From contig OZ034972.1 of NCBI GenBank assembly GCA_964030785.1, positions 13,463,231 to 13,527,230 of the forward strand: a DNA stretch of 64,000 bases, in the 5' to 3' direction. A program made the translations under genes and the position numbers. Of this stretch, positions 1 through 11,900 are shown piece after piece (within the stretch, counting starts at the first letter, position 1; the number at the start of each line of letters is the position of its first letter). The notes under the pieces were generated by a model. That model had not been told where the DNA came from and searched no databases. It worked only from the letters and a program-made list of their open reading frames with translations. The stretch comes from Siderastrea siderea (taxonomy: Eukaryota > Cnidaria > Anthozoa > Scleractinia > Rhizangiidae).

Positions 1-59
1 AGGGGTGCAGGCATAATTTCTTCTCTCTCCCCAATACCTGCTCATTTTACCCTTGATTT

Positions 60-237
60 TAGACTACAAGCAGTCTCTCTTTCGAGCAGTCTCGCCTGCT
101 GCGTTGATGTCTGAGTCTACGCTCGTATCAATGCGGCAGGCGATTTTCGCATGCGTCACGTAACAATTCGTGTTCGCTCACTTGTTTGTTTCACTCGACT
201 ATCCCTGAACGGAAAGAGAGACTGCTCATAGTCTACC
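60..237. repeat. Short foldback repeat (MITE-like)
   Basis: The ends are inverted copies: TAGACTACAAGCAGTCTCTC at the left and, on the other strand, TAGACTATGAGCAGTCTCTC at the right. The interior is unrelated. This is the structure of a small non-autonomous inverted-repeat element. No transposase is visible and I could not define a target duplication. Confidence 0.6.
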
Positions 238-948
238 TTGATTTGCATAATTTTCAGATTTCTGCTCACCAAGGATCTGAGGAAAAAGGACAACTGTTTG
301 CAGTCTAGCAGGGTTCTTGTGCCTTGCAAGTGTAAAATTCATAGAGTTTTCTCAAGCTTTTTTTGGTGTAGGTTTACTATTAACCTCCACCAATGGATGG
401 CTAGCTTGTAAAAGACTCATCCTTCCAAATCTTTAAACTGAGGAAAACCAGCAATCTAACTTGATTACAAACATCAGGGATCTAAATTTTAAAACCATAA
501 AACAGTTTACTTTGACAGTGACGAGATTTTAGGTCAGCTTTCCAGGCGTTGGTGTAAAACTTTCTTAAAAGTGCAATTTTTCTATCACAACATCCCTTCT
601 TTACACTTTAACTATCTCTTAAAACCTAAGTCAATTCAAAAAGTGTGCATTTTTGCTACAATAAATTAGGGTTTATAAAACAGTCCAGTCAAAGTCTTGG
701 ATGCTCTCTAGGTGTTATGATCACCAAGTGACACAAAAGAAAAAAATTGAAAAAAAAAAAAGACAACAACAACAACAACAAGGCTGATGGTTATCACAAC
801 ACCAAGAAACACTCAAGACAAGCATTCTGCAAGGACTACTGAGTTCCACAAGGCTTGGTCATCCGGCCAGCATGCTTCATTTTTTCCCAGGATCTTGTCC
901 CTTTTATATTAAATCCATAATTTGAATATACTAGCAGTCCACAACTTG
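238..948. other. Non-coding flank, probable VMA21 3' UTR
   Basis: No convincing coding exon on either strand. The part nearest 948 lies downstream of the VMA21 stop and probably holds its 3' UTR. A short A-run followed by an (ACA/CAA)n tract lies near 745-780. Confidence 0.5.
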
Positions 949-2753
949 TTAATCTTGTTTAAATGGGCTCGGTTTTTCTTCCTCCTTGATAGCTACCCAG
1001 ATATATGAACCAATAATTGCATGAACTATTATGACTGTTATTGTTGCTGCTCCAATAGATCCATTTTCATAACCCAGAACATCTGGAAATAAAATAATAA
1101 TAATTTATAACAATTTTGTGTCATGAATGTTTGCAAGATAAAGATGTACAATAATAAAGTATTCATCTTTACCACATTCATTCTGTGAAAGTTGAATGAT
1201 AAAACTATTCCAGTTAAAAACGGTACAATTTGTTGTATCGGGTGGCTGGGTGGGGAAGGGGAGTCAAAGTGAGTCACACTGAAGAACAAACATTGAACTA
1301 AAAGTGGGACTGCTCTCTTTTATCAGCCACTTATTGCACCGGAGAGAAAGGAAGCCATCACACTTGTAGACAGAATGTGCGACCTGGTAAAGATGATTGT
1401 GTGTTGAAATGATTCAGGAAAAGAGGAAACAGGGAGTGAAAGAAAGCACTTCATTCGCATATAAATTTTAAGAAACAGAAAATAGCACATACATGCTTAC
1501 ATAATCTGATGGAAACTTGAGAGGGAATTTGGAAATATTAGAAAGTAATTGATGAGAGCCTGAGCCACAGGCAAGGTTTTACATATAAGTACTACTTCAG
1601 AATCCTTCCAAACTCCCTGGGGTGTTTGCATCAAGTTATACAAAGTAGCCACTTTACTTTATAAGATAAAACCAAACAAATGTCACATGACACTGGCACA
1701 CATGTTTACACAACCTTGTGGAAAATGGCTTGCAACCAATAATAGTGCATACTATATCAGTAAAATTTTATAGCTGCTGATTATTATAATGTAGCAATAT
1801 TCCAAAAGAAGTTGCCAGTTTGTTGCTGCCAAACACAGACACCATTAAATTTTAAATTTCAAAGATTTTAGTGCATAGTATTTTATTGCCAAGAACATTG
1901 ACTTACCTTCAAAAATATATTTCTTGGAGATGAAAAAGCTGGAAATTGGTAACAAAATCATGGCCATTGTAAACTTCAACAGAGTCCAGAGCACTGTCTT
2001 CTCCCGTGGACTATGCCAAACAAAATAACAAGTTTGCCATTAGCCTCCTGCACAGAACTTCTTTTGGCTCATTAGTCATCATGCACTCTTCCCCAACAAG
2101 GGATGAGTACTAGTGTGTGATAAGCCAAAAGAAGGTCTGCAAAGGAGGCTAGTTTGATAAACTACAACACAGTGTAAATATTACATCACAAGTTGTTAGG
2201 CCATTCAATGTATCTGTTGATGGCAAACAATCTTTTATATCAATTTCCACTTGGTACTCTTCATTTTTGATAAGATAATGGGAATAAATGAGTTGATAAC
2301 AGAGTCTAAAAGGGTAAGTATAGTACAAACATACAAAGTCAGAACTCCCAACTTCTATGAACTGTACTACAGTCATATCTGGTGTAAGATAATTTATAAA
2401 GGGTTTGATAAAACAAAAGGCCAAGCAATTTTGAGTAATGTGTGAAGGTTGAAAGGAAAAGTTGTCTATTTTCCCCTACAAGTAAGCTTAAGTCCTTTGC
2501 ATTTGACAATGCCTCAAAAATCAGCGGAGGTCTAAACATTAGGATACCCGGCCAACTATTTGCATGTCACTGAACAAGAACGGTCCCCTTTGATTTTTTA
2601 TGCCTCGTTCTATAAAGCATCCAGATATATCTAAGTGAGTTGCCGGGTTTTCTAAAATCACCCCCAATAAAGAACTGAAGATACACGGAAGATATGCAGT
2701 ATCACCACTAATTCTTACCCTAACGTGTCCCCTTGAACCTCAAGTGTATTCAT
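949..2753 (-). CDS. VMA21: V-ATPase assembly integral membrane protein VMA21
   Basis: Three coding exons: 2753-2719, 2010-1907 and 1082-949, joined in phase to give about 90 residues, close to the roughly 100-residue family length. VMA21 is an ER membrane chaperone that helps assemble the V0 sector of the proton-pumping V-ATPase. The protein starts MNTLEVQGDT. A first membrane helix lies at about residues 20-40 (LLKFTMAMILLPISSFF), followed by the family-typical SKKYIFE. A second helix lies at about residues 55-78 (AATITVIIVHAIIGSYIWVA), followed by a charged tail ending KQD, which resembles the ER-retrieval tail of animal VMA21. Splice sites are canonical (AG/GT on the minus strand). The start is the only ATG in the open first exon that keeps phase. 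The gene sits 195 bp head-to-head from CLPB. Confidence 0.9.
2040..2152. repeat. Hairpin MITE in VMA21 intron 1
   Basis: Inverted termini TAGCCTCCTGCACAGAACTT and the complement of AGGTCTGCAAAGGAGGCTA enclose about 50 bp, with further pairing of TTCTTTTGGCT with AGCCAAAAGAA. Small non-autonomous foldback element with no coding capacity. Confidence 0.7.
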
Positions 2754-2948
2754 ATTTGAGATAAAATGGCTATCTATCAATTTCAAGCTCGTCGGACCGC
2801 TAAGTGTACTGAAGTTCAGGGAAGATCTAACAAAGCCCTTTCAACTCGTCCACCATCTTGTCTTCACTGAAAGAAAGAAACAGTGGAGGACTGGAACTCA
2901 GCTTCCAGTCTCCCGTAGTGTTACGTCAGACAAGCAAGCTACAACAAC
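2754..2948. promoter_or_regulatory. Bidirectional promoter region, VMA21/CLPB
   Basis: Only 195 bp separate the two opposed start codons, so both transcripts must initiate in or near this block. The CLPB start lies in ACAACATGGCGGCTGCC, which matches a YY1-type AANATGGCGGC motif overlapping the initiator codon. No TATA box is evident. Role inferred from spacing. Confidence 0.6.
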
Positions 2949-5900
2949 ATGGCGGCTGCCGCTCGCTTGCTTCGTGCGAATTTACCGCGTTTATCGCGTC
3001 TATCTCTCGTACATCTCCTTAAAAGCCGGCCATTTACCACAGCAGTTATACGATTAAGTTCAAACAGTGCTACAAAGGGGCGTAGATTCTATTTACCGCC
3101 AAGGAAGAGCTTGCAATGGGGAATCGCATTGGGTACAACAACTGGGATACTTTGCGGAGGTATTGCTTTATGTGCCGCTAGCTCAGGTGAGATTTACGTA
3201 ATTATTACGCCTGATTTCTGCGGTGGTCCGAGGACATTTTCCCTTGGAACTTGAATTTGTTGCTTTCATCAAGCGCAAGCTAATCCTGAGAGATTTAAGA
3301 AAAACTAAACTGAAACTAAAGACCAAATTAAAGTGCACCTAACCCCAAAATATTTTTTACGCTAATATAAATCTTTGCACCTATTTTAAAAACACTTCGC
3401 CATTATTTGCAGTTTTTGACTTTTTTATGGGCTTCAAAACTTACGACAAGCTAAGCACCATTTGTCGCACGACCGAGTTAGAAGGGGCATGGGTCTATTC
3501 TTGATTTGACGTCACAAACTGCTTTGCATGCATGTTTACAAAGACTTAAGGAAATGCAAATCAGTCTGTGATGTCAAATCCAGAATAGACCCATGCCCTC
3601 ACTAGCTCGGTCATGTACCAGATGATGGCTAGATTTCGTAACTTTTACAGCCTATAAAAAGTCAAGACTGAGGGGGATTTCATAAAAAAAAGGCGTAATG
3701 CTTTTCGAACAGGTGCAAAGAGTTATTTTAGCGAAAAAAATATTTTGGGGTTAGGTGCACTTTAAGAGTAAATAAACGGAAAATAAATGAATAAAGACAG
3801 AGTCAGAGTTTTTTAAGGTGGGGTGGGGTGGGATGGGGGGGGGGGGAACTCATGGTGTGGTGATTGTGAAGAAGCCAGGGTCTTGAGAGACTTGACCCAT
3901 TGGTGGCTAGCAAAAGAAAAAATTAAAATAAATAAAATAAAGAAAAAATGAAATAGTTGGGAAGTTGTTCCAATTTAATACACACAGATCAGACAAGTAG
4001 GGAGTAGCTGAAGGGAAGAATGTTTGTTCAGGAATGCATGGGGTTTGGGAGATCCAACAGCTGGCTGAATGCAGGAGGGGCAGCTGATGTTAATTGTATT
4101 GTTTTAAGTTTGCAGAGCAATGTTGCTTGAGCTGATAATGTGTGAATGTCAACAGACGCCTATCCCAGGTTGTTGACAAGTTCTTGAGATGGCAAAGATT
4201 GTGTGTTCACTAATTATGTTTGAGGTTGTCTTTCTTGGCTTCATACAGGTCAGGGTAAAATCAGGAGGTTTCACCCCCTTTCAAGTTTGCACCATCCAAG
4301 TTATTACCTCCCCCCCCCCCATTTCTTGAGTTGGCAGGATTCTTTAAGTACAGTTTTAAACTGGGGTGATCTCTGATGGGGGTGAACTCATTAGTGCTTG
4401 CAGGGCAAACTTGCAGTGGGACCGAATTTGGTCAAACTTGCAAGAGGTAAAATCAAGGGACAAACTTGGATGTTGCAACCTCATGAAGAGGCAAAATGTC
4501 CACAGTTTGTCAGGATGAGGAAGCAGAGAACCTTTCACCTTAGGTTGTGTGAATGACTATTCTTGTTGTTGCTCTTCTTTTTCACAGGGCTTGTTAAAAG
4601 AATGTGCAGATCTGCAAAAGATGATGACAGTTTTGAACTTCAAAGGTACTTGCCTTTTGACCACATGGACTCTCTTCATGACCCTCTTCCTTGGTACTTA
4701 CATAGCTGATAATTAATGATATATTCTGTTGTGATACTCAGTGCACAAAACCAGCTTATTTCCTTGTTATTTTACAGACTTATTAAGCAAGGTCAAGATG
4801 TGAACCAGAGGCATCCACTGGGATGGACCCCACTTCATGTTGCTGCTGTTAATGGAAGTGAAAGGTTTGCTTTCTCTTTGCATCTTGTTCATTTACTATA
4901 ATTCACTTAGAATCAAGTGGATGTAACTGTCTGCAATTGTCTTGCCTCTCGATGACCAAACAAAATGTGAATTTAATTTTATTAGTAGAAACTTGTGTTT
5001 TACCAACTGCTGCCTTACCCTCTGCATGAGATGGGAAAATTGAAAGGCAGTGGTTTGAGTTTGTGCTCTACAGCGTGTTGTGCTGTTTCTTGGACAAATT
5101 TGAAGACGCTGGGTCAGCTGTTCACCTAGGCACCCCTGGGTCATATGCCTGTGATTTAACTTGCTTCTTTTATGTTGTTGTGTTTAAGGTGTCTTGCATT
5201 ACTTATAGAGGCAGGAGCTGATGTCAATGCACAAGAGGAATTCAGCACAGCTTTCAAAACAGCTCAAAATAAGCACATGAGATCCTTTGATGGTACTTTT
5301 TCCTTATTCCTGTCCTATCCCCAGTAATGATTTAGATCCATTTTCTCTTTATCATTGCTATGTACTCTCAGTAAACCGGTGGAAAGAGTTAAGAAAGTTG
5401 AACAACTTTACTTAGTGACCAACTGTAGATTTTTCAAGCTGGGGTTGCTGCATGTCAGGACATGCTGACGGACAAAATTCTGTTCAAGGTGAGGGAGAAG
5501 TCAGGGAATTCTAAATGTGAATCAGAGAAAAGTGATGGTTTGATTGTAAGTCAGCAAAAACAACCCTTGCTGAGGGAGAATTGACATTGTAACAGCACTG
5601 ATTTGTTAGTGTTGAGCAAATCACTTACAAGGGGACATTCTCTTGACCCACTATCAAATTCTCCTAACTAACTTATTTCTGTTTGAATGATTTCTCTTCA
5701 GTAATTATCATGCGTGATGATGAGTTCAGTGGGAGGCTCAACCGTAGCGCTAATTTCAGCGGCTTCACACCGCTTCACTATGCTGCTCTAGCTGACAGCC
5801 TTGAGTGTGTTCAACTTCTTGTTGATGCTGGTGAGCCTGTTAGATTGTTATAAGTAACACAATTGAAGGGTATGCATCAGCTATTTTAAGTTTTGCAGTT

Positions 5901-8900
5901 CTGTCTTGCAAAAATATCATTAAAAGCCTCTTGCCATTAACTTTCCTTGTAAAAATTTACTTGATATCATTTGCATATTATAATGGTGTTACAACCTGGG
6001 ACCTGTTTCTCGAAACTCTTGATAACTTTCCGGGCCCAGTGAGTATTTTTTTGAGCTCATTTGTTTGTCAGCTAGTGGTAATTATTGGCGGAAACTTAGC
6101 AATATGCTTCACGAAATTATAAAGATTAAAATTTAGCTTTCAAAATCAATTAAAATTGTATAGCTATTCAGGAATATTGTGCACCTAATTAAAATAGTTT
6201 TCAGGCCCGAAAAGATATCAGGATTTTCGAGAAATGGCTTCTGGCTAGTAACAAGAGGGAGAAGAAGAACAGAAAAAGTCACACCAAGCTTTTAGGTAGA
6301 AGGATATCTGGAGGTCTCTCACGAGACCATGTTTTAAACAAATTCAGTGGAAATGCTTTAACAGTCTATGGGGAGACATGTGTCCAGGGCAGCCGTATTT
6401 CAACTTCTGCTTGAGTTAAATCCTAAGTCACACTCTTTAAAGAACATTATTTTGTTTTGAACACCAGAGTTGTTGAAAAGACAGTACTGCACTATGAAGC
6501 ACATAAATGTGCATTTCATCAGGATTTCCAAGATCGAGAAGGGAGTTCAAAAACAAAGTATGGTGGAGTTTTTTGGATGAAATTCAAGTTGTCTGATAAC
6601 CTTATGAAACATTCTCTCAAGTGTCTGATATATCCTCTCAAACAAGTCACTAAATTGTGAGAAAATGAAGAAACAAAATTGTCAAAGCTAATTTGGGCCA
6701 GGTTTCCAAACCTCTGTCAAGCTTCTGTTTTTTTTGGTTTTGTTACTCATACAGAATAAATATATATGTATATTTTTTTCATAGGTGCTGACCCAACACT
6801 AAAGGATAGCTCAGGGCATACAGCAGTAGAATATGCAGGGAGTGCCATGATCAAAGAATTTTTGAACAATAAGATGGAGACGGTAACAAATTAACTCTCT
6901 GTAATATTAGTTGTTGTTGTAAAAAAAAATATTCTATCGGACCCAGACTGTGGCTATTTAATGTAGTGAAAATGTCATGCTAAACATATGATTTTAATCT
7001 ATGGCATTTTATGCTTAGTTTGTTAAAGAGAAGGAAAAGAAAGAAGCAGAAGAGAGGCGACGATATCCACTGGAGATGAGGCTGAGAGAAAATATTGTGG
7101 GACAAGAAGGAGCCATTCTTACAGTGGCTGCAAGTATGTCTTTTTTTTGTTGATAATAAACAATCACTTAAGGGAAATTATTGTGATTACTGGATAACAA
7201 AGGACAAGTGCTGGAGAAGGGCAGAGAAAGAGCAGATTTATCCTGGATAAAAGAGTTTGCCCTGCCTGGAACAAGGCAGATTGAAAAATTTTACACATGC
7301 CCTATAGATGGAGTGATGATGATGGTGGTGGTGATGGTGGTGGCAGTGGTGATGATGATGATGATAATGGTGATGGTGGTGATGTTAATGATGATGATAA
7401 TGAGGAGGAGGAGGAAGAGAAGAAGGAGGAGGAGGATGAAGCTTTGGAGGAGGAGAAAAGTGTTGATGATGATGGTGATGATGATGATGATGATGTTGTT
7501 GGTGATAACAGTAAAGTGATAAATTGTTTATTTTGTTAAGTGAAGTTAACCACCACAGACTTTTGCTATGTCACACACTGCCATCTTAAACCTCCTGCTA
7601 TCTTGCACAGAAACCTGTTTCCCTCAGATACCGGTGTACCGTAAATTAGTAATAGATATTTTGTTTGCAACAGTAGAATCTGCTTTAGATTGTATGTATT
7701 TCGGTAGTTTTTTTCACTAAAGATTTGTTAAAGGTGTGAAATTATAAACTGTTTCTCTTTTCAGCGATCCGTAGAAGAGAAAATGGCTGGTACGACGAGG
7801 AGCATCCTCTTGTGTTTCTGTTTCTTGGTTCATCTGGAATTGGTAAGAACATGCTCAAGCTATAGCTACCTGTGTGATAGCCAGAGATAACAAATGGCAT
7901 TTTACAGTGCTGTAACACTTATGTATATCCCTTCATAAAATGCCAGCCTATAATGCCAAGAATGTGCTTTCCAGATGTGGGTCTTTCTTATGTTTGATTC
8001 AAAATTGTCTTAAATTCATTTTTTACAAACATTGCTGTTGCTTAGGCCTGATTAGTGTTTTTGTCTTGTGGTTCTTCGGTTTTGCATTCATGGAAGGGTG
8101 AGGGGTGGGATTTGGGTGTGGTGAGGAGAGAGGAGGTGTTTAATGAAAAAAAAAAAGAGTTAGAATTTTATCTGTTATCGTCCATGCCATTCATTCCCAA
8201 GCCTGGCATATTGTGTGATTCCTAAATCCTTAATAATATTTATCATTATAGGTAAAACAGAATTAGCAAAACAAGTTGCCAGATACCTTCACAAGGATAA
8301 CAAGAAGGTGCTATTGCTTGTTATTGATTTATAGTTAATATATGATACTGTTTTCACTTGTTGATTTTCAAAATGCCAGTTTTTAGAAGTTTGCAGCCAT
8401 TCATGTCTGTGATGAATGTCTCAGTACTTTTTGTTGCTTGACTTTTTCTACCCTTCAGGGTTTTATAAGACTGGACATGTCGGAATATCAAGAAAAACAT
8501 GAAGTAAGAGTTAACATGTAGTGTTTGTAATAAACCTTTGGTAATTCATTTTTTGACAGCTATTATGTTGCTGTTTGTTTCATTTGATGGCTAGTAATTT
8601 CTGGAAAAGGGCAGTCATATCTGGTTTTCAGTGTAGTTGTTTTTTGCATCTAATTTGTTACCCATCAAAAGCCAGGTACTCTGTGCTGTAAGAGAAGTAG
8701 CTGTTCTTAAAAAAGAACGTAGCTTGTGTAATGCCCTTTTTTTTAGCAGCTTGTAATTGTTGTATTGCTATTTGTTACTGTCTATTTTGTAAACTTTCTG
8801 TGTACCTTAAAAAAGCATTAAAAAAAAACAGTAGTCCCGATAGGCTCTGATGTACTCTAAAAATGTGATAAAAAAAACAAGAACAATCAATGCCAGAAGC

Positions 8901-11900
8901 TTTCATTAAAGAGGTAATACATTGCCTTGTAGTAACCTTGTGAAGGACTAGCATCCATTCATCACCATTCTAACACCCCTTTTCGTTTCATGTTACAGAA
9001 ACTGGGTTAAGCTCAGGTCGGGTGGGCTTCCTGTGCAACTTTACCTTACCTTTTACCTTTTTGCCATGTTGCAGGTAGCAAAGATGATTGGTGCTCCTCC
9101 TGGATACATTGGTCATGATCAGGGGGGACAGTTGACCAAGAAACTCAAGGAATGTCCTAATGCTGTGGTGCTGTTTGATGAGGTCAGAGGCTTTACAGGG
9201 GCACCCAACGAGAAAAATTTAGCAAAATACTTCAAATGTCATTTTCTGCTTTCTTAGATTGTTTCAGAGCTTTTAAAGGCATATTTGTGTAAGCTAATAC
9301 AGGTTGATCTGTTCGGCGTTTTTAGCCGAAACTTTAGGCTGCAGAAAATTTTAGGAAACAGAATCCTATGCGCCGAATTTCTGAGCTGCTAATAGCTGTC
9401 CAAAAATGCCTTATTTTACACTCTAAACAACATGTTTGTCCCTCCGAAAACAAAAGGAATTAACCAGTCCTCTTGTTACGAAAGTCTGAGGTAATGTTTC
9501 TGAGATATTCCCCCGAAACCACCCGTTGGGTGACCCTGGCTTTCAAATTTTGTAATTGTTTTAGACAGCTATTTATTGACTGTTACCATGCCTGTCGCAT
9601 TTAACTCCTCCATTACTAACAGCTGATGAATTTTCCCAGGTCGACAAAGCCCATCCAGATGTTCTGACAGTCATGCTACAATTGTTTGATGAGGTAACAT
9701 TTGTTTGAAGTGACAAGTATCTTCTTTCTTTCTACAACATCACAACATGATCAAACCTAAAGGTCATGAGAATAAAGGAATTGATCAAACAAAATGAAAT
9801 GTCTTGATATTTAAACAAATTTTTCCAACTTGCCCTTTAAGAGATATATAAATGCTGGTGAGGATGTGAGAATGTGCATGATAAAGTTGGGGCTTAAAAG
9901 GTTAATTTTCAGTCTGGTTGTGAACTACATACTGTTAGGTCTAGGTCCTAGATTATGAGCAGAATAAATAAAATTGGAGACTGCTGGCAGTAAAGGCGCA
10001 AAAAATGGTGTAAAATCCCACTATTATTTTTGAAACCATTTTAACGATGAGTATGCTTGTGATTCAGGGCCGCTTAACAGATGGACAGGGAAAAACAATT
10101 GTGTGTAAAGACGCGATCTTTGTGATGACCTCAAACCTTGCCAGTGATGAGATAGCTAATCACGCGCTGGATTTGAGAAGAGAGGCAAAAGAGGCCGCTG
10201 AACACAGAGAGGAAGGTAAGATGGGCTCATGTTTGTCGTTTTAGTTACTAGTAGTTGAATCACCATAAACATTGGGGATTTGAAAAAAGCTATGTAGTGA
10301 TGAAAATGTCCCATAGTAACGCGTTTTTTATCCAGAAGAATTGTAAACTAAATTCAAATTAATTACAGAGCTTAATACTACAGAAATCAAAACGAAGTGA
10401 GCCGATCAGGACTCAAGGTAGAGACATACAACCAATACCTAGCGCGGGAAAAATGAAGAATGGCTCCCAAAACGAACGGTCAACCTACTTTTGGCCGAAC
10501 GTTTACCGACAGTTCACCGAGTACCTATCGACTTTTGGCCGATAGTTTACTGCCAACCCAGCAATAGGATATACAGACTGTTGGCCCTACAGTTCACTGT
10601 CTTTTCACCGACTGGCTATTGACTGTTTGCCGACACTGGTTAATAGTTTCCGACAGTTCACGGACAGGCCATATTTTGACAATAAAGCTGAATAATTTTA
10701 AAATGTTATAAAGTATAGAATAGTGGTCAAAAGCTGAATGAATTTCTTTAGGTAGCCGTTTCTTATTTTGATCCCCGCAATTGGCGGAAAACATAAGTTA
10801 GGACAGTGAGCTAGAAAAAAGCTCTTGATGTTCACTTTTACTATGTCTTTTTTTGTACTTTGTTAGATGGCGAAATTAGCGAAAAGATCACCATATCAAG
10901 AACTTTTAAAGAGAGAGTGGTACAACCGATTCTTAAGGTAAGCGGCTGTACTCTGATACTTATATTACATTTTATAATATTCTTTTGAACTCTGTTAAAA
11001 AATGTAGGCGGTGATAGTTAAGGCCCTGAATTAATCTCTCCAAAAGTCTTCATGTTTAAAAATCAAAATCTCCTAGTAAGAATGCTTTAAAATGTAGAAC
11101 AAACATTAAGAACTTTTCCATTTATATTTCGCAGCTTCACTTCAGACGAGATGAGTTCCTGGGACGGATCAACGAGATGGTCTATTTTCTTCCATTTTCA
11201 CGCTCAGAGCTCCTTACTTTGGTTACGAGGGAGCTGGATTTCTGGTCCAAAATGGTTTGTAAAGTTCTCTGTTATGATATCAATCACTGGAGACTTTCAT
11301 CTGAAACTGACCCTACTTTTCTGCTTTGTGCACCTCCTGGCGAGTCTTGCCTGCTGTCCCATTGTTTCTCGGGAAAACATAGCCTTCTCTTAGGTTACAC
11401 GGAGAATGCTTGTCAATTCGCCCAGAAGGCAAACTCGCTCACAACTAATCGTCCCTAGTAAAGTTAACTCGCGCGCACTAAAACTCGTCAACCTGAAGAC
11501 ACGGGAGAGATTCTTGTGGGATTTAGGGGAGTTGACTTTACTTTGGGCGAGTTTGCAGCTCGGCCAAGCAACCGGTTACCTTTACAGCGTCCTAGAACGG
11601 ATTTGCGGCGAGCGTCCGTTTTGACTCCGAGGACGTCTCCGAGGGTCTCCGAAGACGTCTTTGTTTTGTTTGTTTAGTGGCGGGCTTTGGAAGAGAAGTC
11701 TATCGTTTAATTTCTTGTGTATACTTTCTCCTTGACGTAGGCGTTAAACAAACATGATATTCACATGTCTTGGGACAGAGAAGTTTTGGATGTGTTGGCA
11801 GATGGCTACGATGTGCACTACGGAGCGCGATCGATCAAACACGAAGTAAGATTGATTTACTGTCGTTGGGTAAATCATACTGCAATCTCCTTCACCTTTG

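Noticed and set aside
7208..7539. Two long ORFs rich in Asp/Glu or Met/Val
   Set aside because: They are reading frames through a GAT/GGT/GAG microsatellite inside CLPB intron 7, and the flanking exons join in phase without them.
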